Shown piece by piece: positions 36,744-46,027 of a stretch of 64,000 nucleotides of DNA. A program made the translations under genes and the position numbers. This DNA is from an uncultured bacterium (lineage in GTDB: Bacteria > Nitrospirota > Thermodesulfovibrionia > Thermodesulfovibrionales > Thermodesulfovibrionaceae), in the NCBI GenBank assembly GCA_937998865.1, contig CALLBR010000001.1:1-64000 (forward strand), written 5' to 3'. The notes beneath the pieces are model-generated. The model was not told where the DNA came from and did not search any database. It saw only the letters and a program-made list of their open reading frames with translations. Each line of letters opens with the position of its first letter. The stretch's first letter is position 1.

Positions 36744-38645
36744 ATGGGAAAAGCAATAGGAATAGACCTTGGTACTACTAACTCAGTGGTGGCTGTTGTT
36801 GTGGGAGGAGAACCTGTAGTAATTCCTAATCAGGAAGGACAGAGGACCACTCCCTCTGTAGTGGCTTTTACTGATAAAGGAGAGAGACTAGTTGGACAAG
36901 TTGCAAAAAGACAGGCAATAACAAATCCTGAAAATACTATCTTTTCAATAAAGCGACTTATGGGAAGAAAATATAATTCTCCTGAAGTACAGGAAGCAAA
37001 AAAGAGACTTCCCTATAAAATTGTTGAGGCACCAAATGGAGATGCTCATGTTGAGATTCAAGGCAAGAGATATTCTCCCCCTGAAATTTCTGCCATGATT
37101 CTTCAAAAACTCAAACAGGCTGCTGAAGATTACTTAGGAGAGCCTGTAACAGAAGCTGTCATCACCGTACCTGCTTATTTTGATGACAGTCAGCGTCAAG
37201 CAACTAAGGATGCCGGAAGAATAGCAGGCTTAAATGTTTTAAGAATTATAAATGAGCCAACAGCAGCAGCTCTTGCCTACGGGCTAGACAAGAAGAAGGA
37301 AGAAAAAATAGCAGTTTATGACCTTGGTGGAGGTACTTTTGATATTTCTATTCTGGAAATAGGAGAAGGAGTAATAGAAGTAAAGGCAACTAACGGTGAT
37401 ACTTATCTTGGAGGAGATGATTTTGACATAAGAATTATGGATTGGCTTATTGAGGAATTCAAAAAGCAAGAGGGAATAGATCTTCGTAAAGACAGAATGG
37501 CATTGCAAAGGCTTAAAGAGGCTGCAGAAAGAGCTAAAATAGAGCTTAGTTCTGCTATGGAAACAGAGATTAATTTACCTTTTATCACTGCCGATGCTTC
37601 AGGTCCAAAACATTTACTTATGAAACTAAGTCGTGCGAAAATGGAACAGCTGGTGGATGATCTAATTCAAAGAAGTCTTGAACCTTGTAAAAAGGCATTG
37701 GCTGATGCAGGACTGTCTACTTCTCAAATAGATGAGGTAATACTTGTGGGTGGGCAAACTCGCACTCCAAAGGTTCAGAAGGTTGTTCAGGAATACTTTG
37801 GTAAGGAACCTCACAAAGGCGTTAATCCTGATGAAGTGGTAGCAGTTGGTGCGGCAATTCAGGCAGCTATACTTAAGGGTGAAGTTAAGGAAGTGCTTCT
37901 TCTTGACGTTACTCCTTTGTCCTTAGGTATTGAAACACTGGGTGGAGTATTTACAAAAATAATTGAGAGAAATACAACTATTCCTACAAAGAAATCTCAG
38001 ATATTTACAACGGCTGCAGATAACCAAACAGCAGTCACCATTAAGGTTTATCAAGGTGAAAGAGAGATGGCAGCAGACAATAAACTTCTAGGGGTATTTG
38101 AACTTGTAGGAATTCCACCTGCACCAAGAGGTATTCCTCAAATTGAAGTTACTTTTGACATTGATGCCAATGGTATTTTACATGTTTCAGCAAAGGATCT
38201 GGCAACAGGTAAGGAGCAATCAATAAGGATTACCGCCTCCAGTGGCTTGACAGAGGAGGAGATAAAGAAAATGATAAGAGAAGCAGAAGCTCATGCTGAG
38301 GAGGATAGACGTAAAAAACAACTTGCTGAAGCAAGAAATGATGCTGATAATATGATTTACACTGTTGAAAAAACCTTAAGAGATATGGGAGATAGAGTAC
38401 CAGAGGATGACAAAAAGAGAATTGAAGAAGCTATTGAAAAATGTAGGAGAATCAAAGAAACAAGTAATGATATCAATGAGATAAAATCTGCCGTGGAGGA
38501 GCTTGCAAAAGCATCTCACCGAATAGCAGAAGAGCTTTACAAGAAGGCAGGAGGCTCAGCGGGAAGTCAAGCGGGAGCGCAACAGCAGTCAAAAAAAGAA
38601 GAGGATATAATAGAAGCTGAAGTAGAAGATAAGGATAATAAATGA
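36744..38645 (+). CDS. dnaK: Chaperone DnaK (Hsp70)
   Basis: 633 residues, standard length. [14 protein letters not shown] at the N-terminus, [41 protein letters not shown] in the ATPase domain; the linker [16 protein letters not shown]; substrate-binding domain with [18 protein letters not shown]; helical lid; and a C-terminal Gly/Ala/Gln stretch ending [14 protein letters not shown]. Shine-Dalgarno AGGAGG. Its end overlaps the dnaJ start (AATGA). Confidence 0.98.
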   Translation: MGKAIGIDLGTTNSVVAVVVGGEPVVIPNQEGQRTTPSVVAFTDKGERLVGQVAKRQAITNPENTIFSIKRLMGRKYNSPEVQEAKKRLPYKIVEAPNGDAHVEIQGKRYSPPEISAMILQKLKQAAEDYLGEPVTEAVITVPAYFDDSQRQATKDAGRIAGLNVLRIINEPTAAALAYGLDKKKEEKIAVYDLGGGTFDISILEIGEGVIEVKATNGDTYLGGDDFDIRIMDWLIEEFKKQEGIDLRKDRMALQRLKEAAERAKIELSSAMETEINLPFITADASGPKHLLMKLSRAKMEQLVDDLIQRSLEPCKKALADAGLSTSQIDEVILVGGQTRTPKVQKVVQEYFGKEPHKGVNPDEVVAVGAAIQAAILKGEVKEVLLLDVTPLSLGIETLGGVFTKIIERNTTIPTKKSQIFTTAADNQTAVTIKVYQGEREMAADNKLLGVFELVGIPPAPRGIPQIEVTFDIDANGILHVSAKDLATGKEQSIRITASSGLTEEEIKKMIREAEAHAEEDRRKKQLAEARNDADNMIYTVEKTLRDMGDRVPEDDKKRIEEAIEKCRRIKETSNDINEIKSAVEELAKASHRIAEELYKKAGGSAGSQAGAQQQSKKEEDIIEAEVEDKDNK

Positions 38646-39742
38646 AAGATTATTACACTATTTTAGGTATAAGCCGGGACGCTTCTCAAGAAGAGATTAA
38701 AAGAGCGTTCCGGCGTCTTGCAAGACAATATCATCCTGATTTAAATCCTGGAAACAAAGAGGCAGAAGAAAAGTTTAAAGAAATCAACGAAGCCTATTCC
38801 TGTCTTAGCGATCCAATAAAAAAGGCAAATTACGACAGATATGGAACTGCTGAAGGACCTATGGGCAATGGTTTTGGTTTTGAGACTCATGCAACCTTTA
38901 CTGATATTTTTGAAGATATCTTTGAAGGTTTCTTTGGAAGTTTTGGCTTTAGAAAGCAAAGACCTGTAAAAGGAGCAGATTTAAGATATGATCTTACTAT
39001 TACTCTAGAAGAAGCTGCTTTTGGTGTTGAAAAAGAAATAAAATACCATCGCTGGGAAGAGTGTTTTAACTGTAAAGGTTCTGGGATAAAAGCAGGTACT
39101 TCTCCTGTTACTTGTAATGCCTGTGGTGGTACTGGCTATATAAAATTTAATCAGGGTTTTTTCTCTGTGTCCAAAACTTGTAACAAATGTGGTGGAAAAG
39201 GGCAAATCATTAAAGATCCGTGTCCAGAATGTTCAGGAAGGGGTAAAGTTCGCTTAGAGCAAACTATTAATGTAAAGATACCAGCTGGTGTTGACTCAGG
39301 AACAAGGCTCAAAGTTAGTGGAGGGGGTGAACTGGGAGAGTTTGGAGGACCCAGAGGTGATCTTTATATATATGTGGAAGTAAAGGAACATGAAATTTTC
39401 AGAAGAGAGGGAATTAATCTTTATTGTTCTGTTCCCATATCTTTTGTAAAAGCTGTTTTTGGTGGTGATATTGAAGTGCCTACTCTTGAAGGAGTAGAAA
39501 AGATTCATATACCTGCAGGAACACCTTCAGGTAAAACTTTTAGGATTAAGGGTAAAGGCTTACCTCGCGTAGGCAGTAATCAAAGAGGAGATGAAATTAT
39601 CACTGTCTATATAGATGTCCCTAAAAAACTAAATCAAAGGCAAAGAGAGCTTTTAGAAGAGTTTGCAAGAGTATCAGGAGAGGATATAAAGAAAAGCACA
39701 AAAGGTCTTAAGGAAAAATTAAAAGATATTTTCTCATCTTAA
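38642..39742 (+). CDS. dnaJ: Chaperone DnaJ (HrcA-regulon copy)
   Basis: 366 residues: J domain (about 1-65, HPD loop at YHPDLNPG), a short Gly/Phe part, a cysteine-rich zinc domain with four CxxCxGxG-type repeats ([32 protein letters not shown]) and two beta domains. Stimulates DnaK ATP hydrolysis and delivers substrates. A second full-length DnaJ is encoded at 44607; 62 of 66 bases are identical across the HPD region of the two genes. Confidence 0.97.
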   Translation: MKDYYTILGISRDASQEEIKRAFRRLARQYHPDLNPGNKEAEEKFKEINEAYSCLSDPIKKANYDRYGTAEGPMGNGFGFETHATFTDIFEDIFEGFFGSFGFRKQRPVKGADLRYDLTITLEEAAFGVEKEIKYHRWEECFNCKGSGIKAGTSPVTCNACGGTGYIKFNQGFFSVSKTCNKCGGKGQIIKDPCPECSGRGKVRLEQTINVKIPAGVDSGTRLKVSGGGELGEFGGPRGDLYIYVEVKEHEIFRREGINLYCSVPISFVKAVFGGDIEVPTLEGVEKIHIPAGTPSGKTFRIKGKGLPRVGSNQRGDEIITVYIDVPKKLNQRQRELLEEFARVSGEDIKKSTKGLKEKLKDIFSS

Positions 39743-39755
39743 GGAGGACTTCACT

Positions 39756-40682
39756 ATGTCTAATTTTAATCTTTTAAAGATAGGAAAATTGTCAATTTTT
39801 TCAATTAGTTTGATTCTTTTGTGCCTTATTTCCTTTGCCTGTATGAGAGAAAAGGATAGAGAAGAAAAAATTACACAACCCATAAAAATATACACAAGCC
39901 TTTTTGTACTTGAGAATTTGACTAAACAACTTATACCTCATGGAGAGATTGAGAGTTTAATAACCAAGGGAGCCGATCCACATAATTTTGAACCATCCCT
40001 AAAAGATATTCAGAAATTATACACAGCTAATTTAGTTATATATTTAGGAGATACAGATGTGGACAGATGGATAGACAAAATAAAAGATGAATTACTGCAA
40101 AAGGGAGTTAAGGTTTTGAGACTTCAAGACTTTTTACCAATGAGTCGGTATACAGCCTCAGAGGAATTAGACCCTCATGTTTGGTTAGATCCTCTTATGA
40201 CCATGCAGATAATAAAAATTATTAAAGATGAAATTATTGCATTAAACCCAAAGGAAAAAAATTTAGTTGAGAAAAACTACCTGTTTTATAAGGAAAAATT
40301 AGAAAATTTAGATAAAATGTACAGAGAAACCCTTTTAAATTGTACTTTAAGAGATGTCATATCTAGCCATGAATTTCTAAATTATTTAGCTTTAAGATAT
40401 AACTTTAATCCTCATTTTATTGTGCATGAACCAGAAGATGAACCCTCACCAAAGAGGATTAAGTTTTTGAAAGATTTTGTAAAGAAAAACAAAATTGAAT
40501 ACATTCTAACAGAGCCTGAGGGTGAAAAGATTACAAAATCACTAATGGCAGAGGCAAAATTAGAAGCATTAATTTTTGATACTTATCATAAGAAAACTGA
40601 AAAAGAATACCTTTCAGTCATGGAAGAGAACTTACAATCTCTAAGTAAAGCCTTAAAATGTAAAGGAAATAATGAAAAATGA
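39756..40682 (+). CDS. Metal ABC transporter substrate-binding protein (ZnuA-like)
   Basis: 308 residues. N-terminal hydrophobic signal (about 12-28) ending ISFAC; Cys29 may be lipidated although the lipobox is imperfect. Cluster A-I metal-binder motifs: GADPHNFEPS, ELDPHVWLDP, ISSHEFLNYLA and a late acidic TEPEGE; three His and one acidic residue are the expected ligands. There is no His-rich loop as in many ZnuA, so zinc versus manganese cannot be told. Starts 14 nt after dnaJ with AAGGAGG, so it may be partly transcribed with the heat-shock operon. Confidence 0.85.
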   Translation: MSNFNLLKIGKLSIFSISLILLCLISFACMREKDREEKITQPIKIYTSLFVLENLTKQLIPHGEIESLITKGADPHNFEPSLKDIQKLYTANLVIYLGDTDVDRWIDKIKDELLQKGVKVLRLQDFLPMSRYTASEELDPHVWLDPLMTMQIIKIIKDEIIALNPKEKNLVEKNYLFYKEKLENLDKMYRETLLNCTLRDVISSHEFLNYLALRYNFNPHFIVHEPEDEPSPKRIKFLKDFVKKNKIEYILTEPEGEKITKSLMAEAKLEALIFDTYHKKTEKEYLSVMEENLQSLSKALKCKGNNEK

Positions 40683-41421
40683 CAATCTAAAACTCTTGGA
40701 TCTAAAGAGAGAAACTTTAATCTCCCTAAGGAATGTTACCTACAGTAGTGATGGTATCATAATTCTTGAAAATATAAATTTTGATATAGAGGAAGGTTGC
40801 TACTTAGGAATAATTGGACCTAATGGTGCTGGTAAAACAACTTTACTTAAACTAATTCTCGGAATTCTAAAACCCACATCGGGAGAAATAAAAATTAAAG
40901 GACTCTCTCCAGAGGAGTACCTTAAAAAGCAACCCATAGGCTATCTTCCTCAAAGAATTTCTCAAAGTCTTTTTGAGATGCCCATTACTGTTGAAGAACT
41001 CATAAGAAGTGGTATTTTTAGCCCTTCAGAAGATGTGGTAAATTGGGCCCTAAATTTATTTAATATATACTCTTTAAGGAAAAAGTCTTTGAGGCAACTA
41101 TCAGGTGGTGAGCGTCAGAAGGCATTTTTAGCAAGAGCTCTTGTAGCAAAACCAAAGATATTGCTTTTAGACGAGCCTACCACAGGAATAGATCCTCAAG
41201 CAAGAGATGAACTTTTAGAAATTTTAGAGAGATTGAATAGTGAATATGGAATATCTCTTTTAGTTGTCACTCATGATATCGCTACTTTTGCTCACGAATC
41301 TAAATGCATACTCTGTTTGAACAGAAAAGTGGTATGTTTAGGGGAACCGCAAGGAATTTTAAAAGAGGAGTATATGAAGCTTCTTTACCCTACACATAAT
41401 GTTTTTCATCCTAAGGTATGA
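40672..41421 (+). CDS. Metal ABC transporter ATP-binding protein (ZnuC-like)
   Basis: 249 residues, ABC ATPase: Walker A GPNGAGKTT, Q-loop IGYLPQRIS, signature LSGGERQKAF, Walker B ILLLDEPT, switch His in VVTHDI. Family of manganese/zinc/iron importers by gene context. Overlaps the binding-protein gene by 11 nt and the permease gene by 4 nt. Confidence 0.9.
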   Translation: MKNDNLKLLDLKRETLISLRNVTYSSDGIIILENINFDIEEGCYLGIIGPNGAGKTTLLKLILGILKPTSGEIKIKGLSPEEYLKKQPIGYLPQRISQSLFEMPITVEELIRSGIFSPSEDVVNWALNLFNIYSLRKKSLRQLSGGERQKAFLARALVAKPKILLLDEPTTGIDPQARDELLEILERLNSEYGISLLVVTHDIATFAHESKCILCLNRKVVCLGEPQGILKEEYMKLLYPTHNVFHPKV

Positions 41422-42221
41422 TAGAAATTTTTGAATTAGATGTTATAAAGAGGGCTTTCTTAGTCGTGAGTCTCATTGCTCCCCTTGCTCCATTAATGGG
41501 TATTTTTTTACTCTTTAGAAGATATGCTTTTTTTGCTGACACCCTTGCTCATGTAGGTTTTTTAGCATTAGCTATAAGTGTATTTTTTCAGTTTAATGCT
41601 CTATGGTTATTAATAATCTTAAGCATACTTGTAGCCTTATGTGTTGAACAACTTCGTATAGGAGGAAAACTTCCTGCTGAAGGCTCTCTATCCTTCTTTC
41701 TCTATTCTGGAGTAGCCTTATCAGTAGTATTTATAACCTTTTCAGGAAAAACAAGTTCTGTAATGAGCATACTATTCGGGAGTCTAACCACTGTAAGTGA
41801 GGAAGATTTTTATCTTATTTTGATTGGCACTGTTCTTTGTAGTTTCTTTTTAATCAAATATTTCAGGAAAATGCTAAACGTATGTATTGATGAAGATATT
41901 GCTCATGCCTCAGGTATTGATGTAGCTTTAGTTAAAACAATATTTGCTATTACAGTAGCCTTGACTATATCAATTTCAATCAAAACAATGGGAGCTTTTT
42001 TAATAGGCTCTTTAATGATCATTCCTCCTTTAAGTGCAATGCAACTAACTAGAAGTCTAATGGGAACTGCTAAGCTTTCAATAATTTATTCGGTTTTTTC
42101 GTCCTATTGCGGGATTTTTCTATCTTATTACTCTGGCATACCTCTAGGTGCATCAATCTCTCTTGTGCTCATTGGGATTTTTATAGCTTCTCTTTTTGTT
42201 AAACATTTTAAAAACTTTTAA
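41418..42221 (+). CDS. Metal ABC transporter permease (ZnuB-like)
   Basis: 267 residues, about 8 hydrophobic segments of the ABC-3 family; FADTLAHVGFLALAI in the first third and ALTISISIKTMGAFLIGSLMIIPPLSAMQL are the family hallmarks, the latter next to the cytoplasmic coupling region. Completes a binding protein-ATPase-permease set for zinc or manganese uptake. Ends 7 bp from the convergent cyclase gene, with no terminator visible. Confidence 0.9.
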   Translation: MIEIFELDVIKRAFLVVSLIAPLAPLMGIFLLFRRYAFFADTLAHVGFLALAISVFFQFNALWLLIILSILVALCVEQLRIGGKLPAEGSLSFFLYSGVALSVVFITFSGKTSSVMSILFGSLTTVSEEDFYLILIGTVLCSFFLIKYFRKMLNVCIDEDIAHASGIDVALVKTIFAITVALTISISIKTMGAFLIGSLMIIPPLSAMQLTRSLMGTAKLSIIYSVFSSYCGIFLSYYSGIPLGASISLVLIGIFIASLFVKHFKNF

Positions 42222-42228
42222 ATTTAAT

Positions 42229-44079
42229 CTATTCGTAAGCACCAAATATCTTTATTCTATTTTTACCATATTTTTTTGCATCATAAGCTGCTTTATCAGC
42301 CTCTTTTATTATTGTCTCCATGTCTTTTGATGGATCAATTATTGTAATACCAATACTTGCAGTTGGTTTGATTGTCTCTGATGGAAGATTAATTTCTATT
42401 TCTTGTAAGTTTTCCTGAATTCTCTCTGCAATTCTCTTTGTAATTTCTAAATCTCCATTTATTAGTAAAACAAATTCGTCTCCCCCAAATCTTACTGCTA
42501 TATCTTTTTGTCTAATACTTTTAAGGATTGTAATTGCAAAATTTTCAAGGACCTTATCACCAATCAAATGACCATATTTATCATTTATTTTCTTCAGGTC
42601 ATCAAGATCAATAAAAATAAGGCAATAAATATCGCCTTTCTTTATCTTAGGGAGGATTTTTCTGAAGTATATTTCAAGATAATCTCTGTTGTAAAGTTTA
42701 GTTAATTTGTCTTTTATAGCCTTTTCTAATAATTTTTCTTTTTCTTTTTTAAAATGAGTTATGTCATAGCCTATAAGAAGTATTTTTTTATTTTCTTCAA
42801 TGGGTATAAGCCAAAGGTTAAGGAAAGAGCCATCTTTAAGTTTAAATTCTGGCAAAAAAGTTTTTTCACCTTTGTTAATTGTTGCTAATTCAGAAAAGAT
42901 AAGGAATAAATCCTCCAATTCTTTTGTTTCTTCTAAATTAAATAATCTTTTTGCCTGTGAATTGGCAAAAATTACATGTCCTTCTTTATCCAATACGACA
43001 ATGATTGACTCAGATTGTTCCGCAATTGTCTCATAGAGTTTACGAGTTGCTTCAATTTCACTGATTTGTCTTTTTATGGTTAATATGTAATTATTTATTT
43101 CGTAGCTTAGATAGCCTAATTCATTAGGATCCTTTATTGATAGGGTCTCCCTTTTGCCTAGTTTGACCTCTTCTAAATCTTTTATCAAACCTTTGATTCT
43201 ACTTATTACATCTCTGTTTAACCAAAAATAAAAGACAATGCCGAGAAAAAGGAAGCTTAGAATGTATAATCCACTCATTCTAAAAAGATATTTCTGTAGG
43301 ATGCTCGTTAATTTTATCTCCCTGTCAACTCTTATCAATAGATTATCAGTTAAACCTTGATTGTCAATCTCCACAGTAGCCTCATAATAATTTCCTTTTT
43401 GCAGAACTTTCATTCTTTCTGAAGATTCTTCCTTTATGGTATTGAGCTTTTCAATTCTTATTCTGGAAAAACCAAATATTTCCTTTAATAATCTCAATTT
43501 ATCTTCAGTAATTAACCGACACATTATCAAATATCCTGAAACCTTTCCTGAAAAATCACTTTTTAAAACAGGTTGGATGGAAATTAGAATTTGATTTTTA
43601 TCTCTAAAGCCAATTACTGTAATACCCTCTTTTTTTAATTCATCGTCCCTCTTTAGGGATATATATTTTTTAAGGAGAGGTGACCAAAATTTTTCATCTA
43701 CTCTCTGAAGTTTATCTAAATCTAAATTATATTCAAATCCATCTTTTAAGCGGCTTTTTGTGTCAAAATAGGCAATGAGAATAACTTTATTATTTATAAA
43801 TGCCTCTTTAGTAAGATTATTTTCAATAAAGTTAGGATTCCTATCCTGCATAAAAAGCCAGGCCTCTGTCCAAGCAGCCCAATCTTTGGTTAAGCCCGTT
43901 AAATCTGATTTTTCTAATTCTATTATCTTTTTTAATTTTTCAATATCTTCCATAAAAAGATTTTTTTCAATAGTCTGTAAGGTCTTTTTTATTGACATTT
44001 GGATTATCAATAGGGACGATAAAATTAAGGAGGAGATAAATAGAATGAATATGAGAATAACTTTTTTTCTTAATGTCAC
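42229..44079 (-). CDS. Membrane diguanylate cyclase: CHASE4-HAMP-PAS-GGDEF, GTG start
   Basis: 616 residues. One membrane helix (about 7-28), a periplasmic CHASE4-type sensor (about 45-260; LTGLTKDWAAWTEAW), a second helix (about 268-288), HAMP, a PAS domain (about 345-440) and GGDEF (about 455-612) with LTKLYNRDYLE and RFGGDEFVLL. The catalytic GGDEF signature is intact. RQKD precedes it by five residues (IAVRF), an intact inhibitory I-site for c-di-GMP feedback. Start is GTG at 44079. Signal unknown; small redox or organic ligands are typical for CHASE4. Confidence 0.9.
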   Translation of the reverse strand: MTLRKKVILIFILFISSLILSSLLIIQMSIKKTLQTIEKNLFMEDIEKLKKIIELEKSDLTGLTKDWAAWTEAWLFMQDRNPNFIENNLTKEAFINNKVILIAYFDTKSRLKDGFEYNLDLDKLQRVDEKFWSPLLKKYISLKRDDELKKEGITVIGFRDKNQILISIQPVLKSDFSGKVSGYLIMCRLITEDKLRLLKEIFGFSRIRIEKLNTIKEESSERMKVLQKGNYYEATVEIDNQGLTDNLLIRVDREIKLTSILQKYLFRMSGLYILSFLFLGIVFYFWLNRDVISRIKGLIKDLEEVKLGKRETLSIKDPNELGYLSYEINNYILTIKRQISEIEATRKLYETIAEQSESIIVVLDKEGHVIFANSQAKRLFNLEETKELEDLFLIFSELATINKGEKTFLPEFKLKDGSFLNLWLIPIEENKKILLIGYDITHFKKEKEKLLEKAIKDKLTKLYNRDYLEIYFRKILPKIKKGDIYCLIFIDLDDLKKINDKYGHLIGDKVLENFAITILKSIRQKDIAVRFGGDEFVLLINGDLEITKRIAERIQENLQEIEINLPSETIKPTASIGITIIDPSKDMETIIKEADKAAYDAKKYGKNRIKIFGAYE

Positions 44080-44220
44080 AACTCAATAATTTTAAACAAA
44101 AATTCCCTAATGAATCAATTAAGAATTAAATGACTGTGGTTCATGATTTTATAGAGTCTTTTTCTTAGGGATAAAGTCATGTGAAGGAAGAGGGATGCGT
44201 AAACAAAAGAAAAAGGGCTA

Positions 44221-44276
44221 AGCAATATTACTTTTAAGTTATTGCTCCTAAAGAGAGGATGAATTCTCTTTAGCAA
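44221..44276. other. Paired hairpins, alternative structures
   Basis: AGCAATA (44221-44227) pairs with TATTGCT (44240-44246). CTAAAGAGA (44248-44256) pairs with TCTCTTTAG (44265-44273), a perfect 9-bp stem with an 8-nt loop, and could extend by TTG/CAA using bases of the first hairpin. A small structured RNA or a palindromic repeat is possible. Confidence 0.45.
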
Positions 44277-44412
44277 GGCTAGGAGTCCAATTGAAAGAAG
44301 GAGTGCCGCAATTTCCTAAACTACTAAGTGCTTCTTTGTATTTTTGATAAATTCTTTCTTTGGCAATTACAGGTTCATTTATTGAGACTCTGCAGTATAA
44401 GGCAACGGCAAG

Positions 44413-44526
44413 GGATTGGATTTCACTGCTACAATGACAGAAAAAGCTAGCCCTTTCATTAAATAAGGATCGCAAGGACGGCAGGGAGTGTTATGGCAAG
44501 AGGTTTTTGGCATTCTAAGCAATCTT
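44413..44526. repeat. Degenerate copies of an interspersed CATTGCGA...GAAGCAATCT-type repeat
   Basis: The stretch 44488-44526 (AGTGTTATGGCAAGAGG...CTAAGCAATCTT) resembles a decayed form of the common genome-wide repeat CGTCATTGCGAG...CGAAGCAATCT. An opposite-orientation fragment lies at 44413-44440 (minus strand CTGTCATTGTAGCAGTGAAATCC) and another at 44467-44486 (GATCGCAAGGACGGCAGGG). Recognition is from memory of the repeat family; identity is partial. Locally it is richer in G and C than its surroundings. Confidence 0.45.
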
Positions 44527-44570
44527 AAGAGACGGGGAAAGACAGTTTGGTAGAGGATAAGGAATATGAC

Positions 44571-44600
44571 TTGATATAAATTAACGCAATTTGTTAACAT
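44571..44600 (+). promoter_or_regulatory. dnaJ2-hspR-clpB promoter with inverted repeat, probable leaderless start
   Basis: TTGATA (44571-44576), 18-nt spacer, TAACAT (44595-44600) with extended TG. It ends 6 nt before the dnaJ2 ATG and there is no Shine-Dalgarno. TTAAC-N7-GTTAA at 44581-44597 spans the spacer and enters the -10, in the 7-nt-spaced layout of HspR (HAIR) operators though with a different arm sequence; it may be this organism's HspR site. Confidence 0.5.
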
Positions 44601-44606
44601 AAGATT

Positions 44607-45674
44607 ATGGAAAAGAAAGATTACTATAAAATACTTGGTGTAAGCAAAGATGCCTCTCAAGAGGAGATCAAAAAGGCATATAGGAAGCTGGCAAGAAAGT
44701 ATCATCCTGATTTAAATCCTGGGAATAAAGAGGCAGAAGAAAAGTTTAAAGAGATTAACGAAGCCTATGCAGTCTTAAGTGATCCTCAGAAAAGAAAGGA
44801 ATATGACAGTGGTGGTTATGATTTTAAGGGTTTTGATTTTGGTGGCTTTGATTTTACAAAAGGTTTTGACTTAGGAGATATTTTTGGAGACATATTCGGA
44901 GATACCTTTACTTATGCATCAGAAAGTGGATTTATTAAAGGAGAAGACATCACCATTCCTATAACTCTTACTTTTAAAGAGGCTTATGAAGGTACAGTTA
45001 AAACCATAAATTATCAACGATATATTGAGTGTCCTTCTTGCCATGGAAGTGGTGCTGATAAGGTGGACGTGTGTAAAAAATGTGGAGGAACAGGAAGAAT
45101 TCAAGCATCTCGCGGATTTATCAGAGTAAATCAAACATGCCCTCAATGTGGTGGTACAGGTCGAATGGCCTCCTCTATGTGTGGAAGTTGTAGAGGAGCA
45201 GGTAGGATTCTTAAAGCAGAATCAATTAAGGCAAAAATTCCTGCTGGTGTTGACAATGGCTCTACGGTAAGAGTGAAAGGTTACGGTAATGCTGGCAGAG
45301 GAGGAGCTCCTTATGGTGATTTGATTCTTGAAATTTCAGTAGAATCCCATCCCTTCTTCATAAGAAAGGGTGATGATATATATCTTGATTTACCTATAAC
45401 TTTTACAGAGGCTACCTTAGGGGCTAAGGTAGAAGTTCCTACTCCAGAGGGAGAATTTATAAAAATGAAAATACCCGAGGGCACCCAAGGAGGACAAAAA
45501 TTTAGAATTTCAGGCAAAGGATTTCCTTCCACCAAGGGAAACCTTAGGGGCGATCTATATGTTATTGCAAAAATTTTAGTTCCAAAGGGACTCTCCCCAT
45601 CAGAAAAAGAGGAGGTTAGAAAACTTGAAAAACTATACAGAGAAAATCCAAGAGAGTTGCTCTACAGGAGGTAG
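44607..45674 (+). CDS. dnaJ: Chaperone DnaJ, second copy (HspR operon)
   Basis: 355 residues: J domain with KYHPDLNPG, a Gly/Phe/Asp-rich linker of repeated GF-D units ([19 protein letters not shown]), four zinc-binding CxxCxGxG motifs ([32 protein letters not shown]) and the C-terminal beta domains. So it is a full type I DnaJ, not a CbpA. In the operon with hspR and clpB, like actinobacterial dnaK-grpE-dnaJ-hspR but without dnaK. No Shine-Dalgarno before its ATG. Confidence 0.96.
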   Translation: MEKKDYYKILGVSKDASQEEIKKAYRKLARKYHPDLNPGNKEAEEKFKEINEAYAVLSDPQKRKEYDSGGYDFKGFDFGGFDFTKGFDLGDIFGDIFGDTFTYASESGFIKGEDITIPITLTFKEAYEGTVKTINYQRYIECPSCHGSGADKVDVCKKCGGTGRIQASRGFIRVNQTCPQCGGTGRMASSMCGSCRGAGRILKAESIKAKIPAGVDNGSTVRVKGYGNAGRGGAPYGDLILEISVESHPFFIRKGDDIYLDLPITFTEATLGAKVEVPTPEGEFIKMKIPEGTQGGQKFRISGKGFPSTKGNLRGDLYVIAKILVPKGLSPSEKEEVRKLEKLYRENPRELLYRR

Positions 45675-45676
45675 CG

Positions 45677-46015
45677 ATGAAGAACGGCGAGAGATTTTAC
45701 TTAATAAGCATGGTTTGCAAGCTTTTGAATGTTCATCCACAGACTTTAAGGCTTTATGAAAGAGAAGGATTCATAAAGCCAAAAAGAATCAAACATCAGA
45801 GAGTTTATACAGATGAGGACTTGGATAGACTTAATTTTGTAATTAAACTTACTAAAGAACTTGGAGTAAACCGAGCAGGCGTGGATATCATCTTAAGGAT
45901 GAGAGATAGAATGATGATGATGGAAACTATTCTACAAGAATTGCTTCGGCATATGGATGAAGATATAAAAGCAGCCTTTGAAAAAAGACTAAAAAAATTT
46001 TTTGAAGAAATTTAA
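45677..46015 (+). CDS. hspR: HspR, MerR-family heat-shock repressor
   Basis: 112 residues: an N-terminal MerR winged helix (LISMVCKLLNVHPQTLRLYEREGFIKPKRIKHQRVYTDEDLDRL), then a short helix and a Met-rich part with a coiled-coil tail. The pattern HPQTLRxYE and the dnaJ/clpB neighbours are typical of HspR, which uses DnaK as co-repressor in actinobacteria. It would control its own operon, plausibly through the inverted repeat at 44581. Shine-Dalgarno AGGAGG overlaps the dnaJ2 stop. Confidence 0.9.
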   Translation: MKNGERFYLISMVCKLLNVHPQTLRLYEREGFIKPKRIKHQRVYTDEDLDRLNFVIKLTKELGVNRAGVDIILRMRDRMMMMETILQELLRHMDEDIKAAFEKRLKKFFEEI

Positions 46016-46027
46016 GGGGGGTAAAAA

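Larger units (their letters stand above)
44080..44606. other. 527-bp intergenic region between cyclase and dnaJ2
   Basis: The only gap over 300 bases in the window. It holds two hairpins (44221-44276), degenerate interspersed repeats (44413-44526) and the dnaJ2 promoter (44571-44600). Short open frames on the minus strand (e.g. 44248-44475) translate the repeat and give no recognisable protein. The part from 44080 to 44220 shows nothing I can name. Confidence 0.6.

Noticed and set aside
44248-44475. 75-codon open frame on the minus strand in the large intergenic gap.
   Set aside because: Its translation (CHCSSEIQSL region) is what the interspersed repeat gives when read through; no ribosome site and no protein family.
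38732-44768. Near-identical 66-base segments of the two dnaJ genes as a mobile repeat.
   Set aside because: Both copies are in frame, at the same place in the J domain and encode the same residues, so paralogy or gene conversion explains them better.
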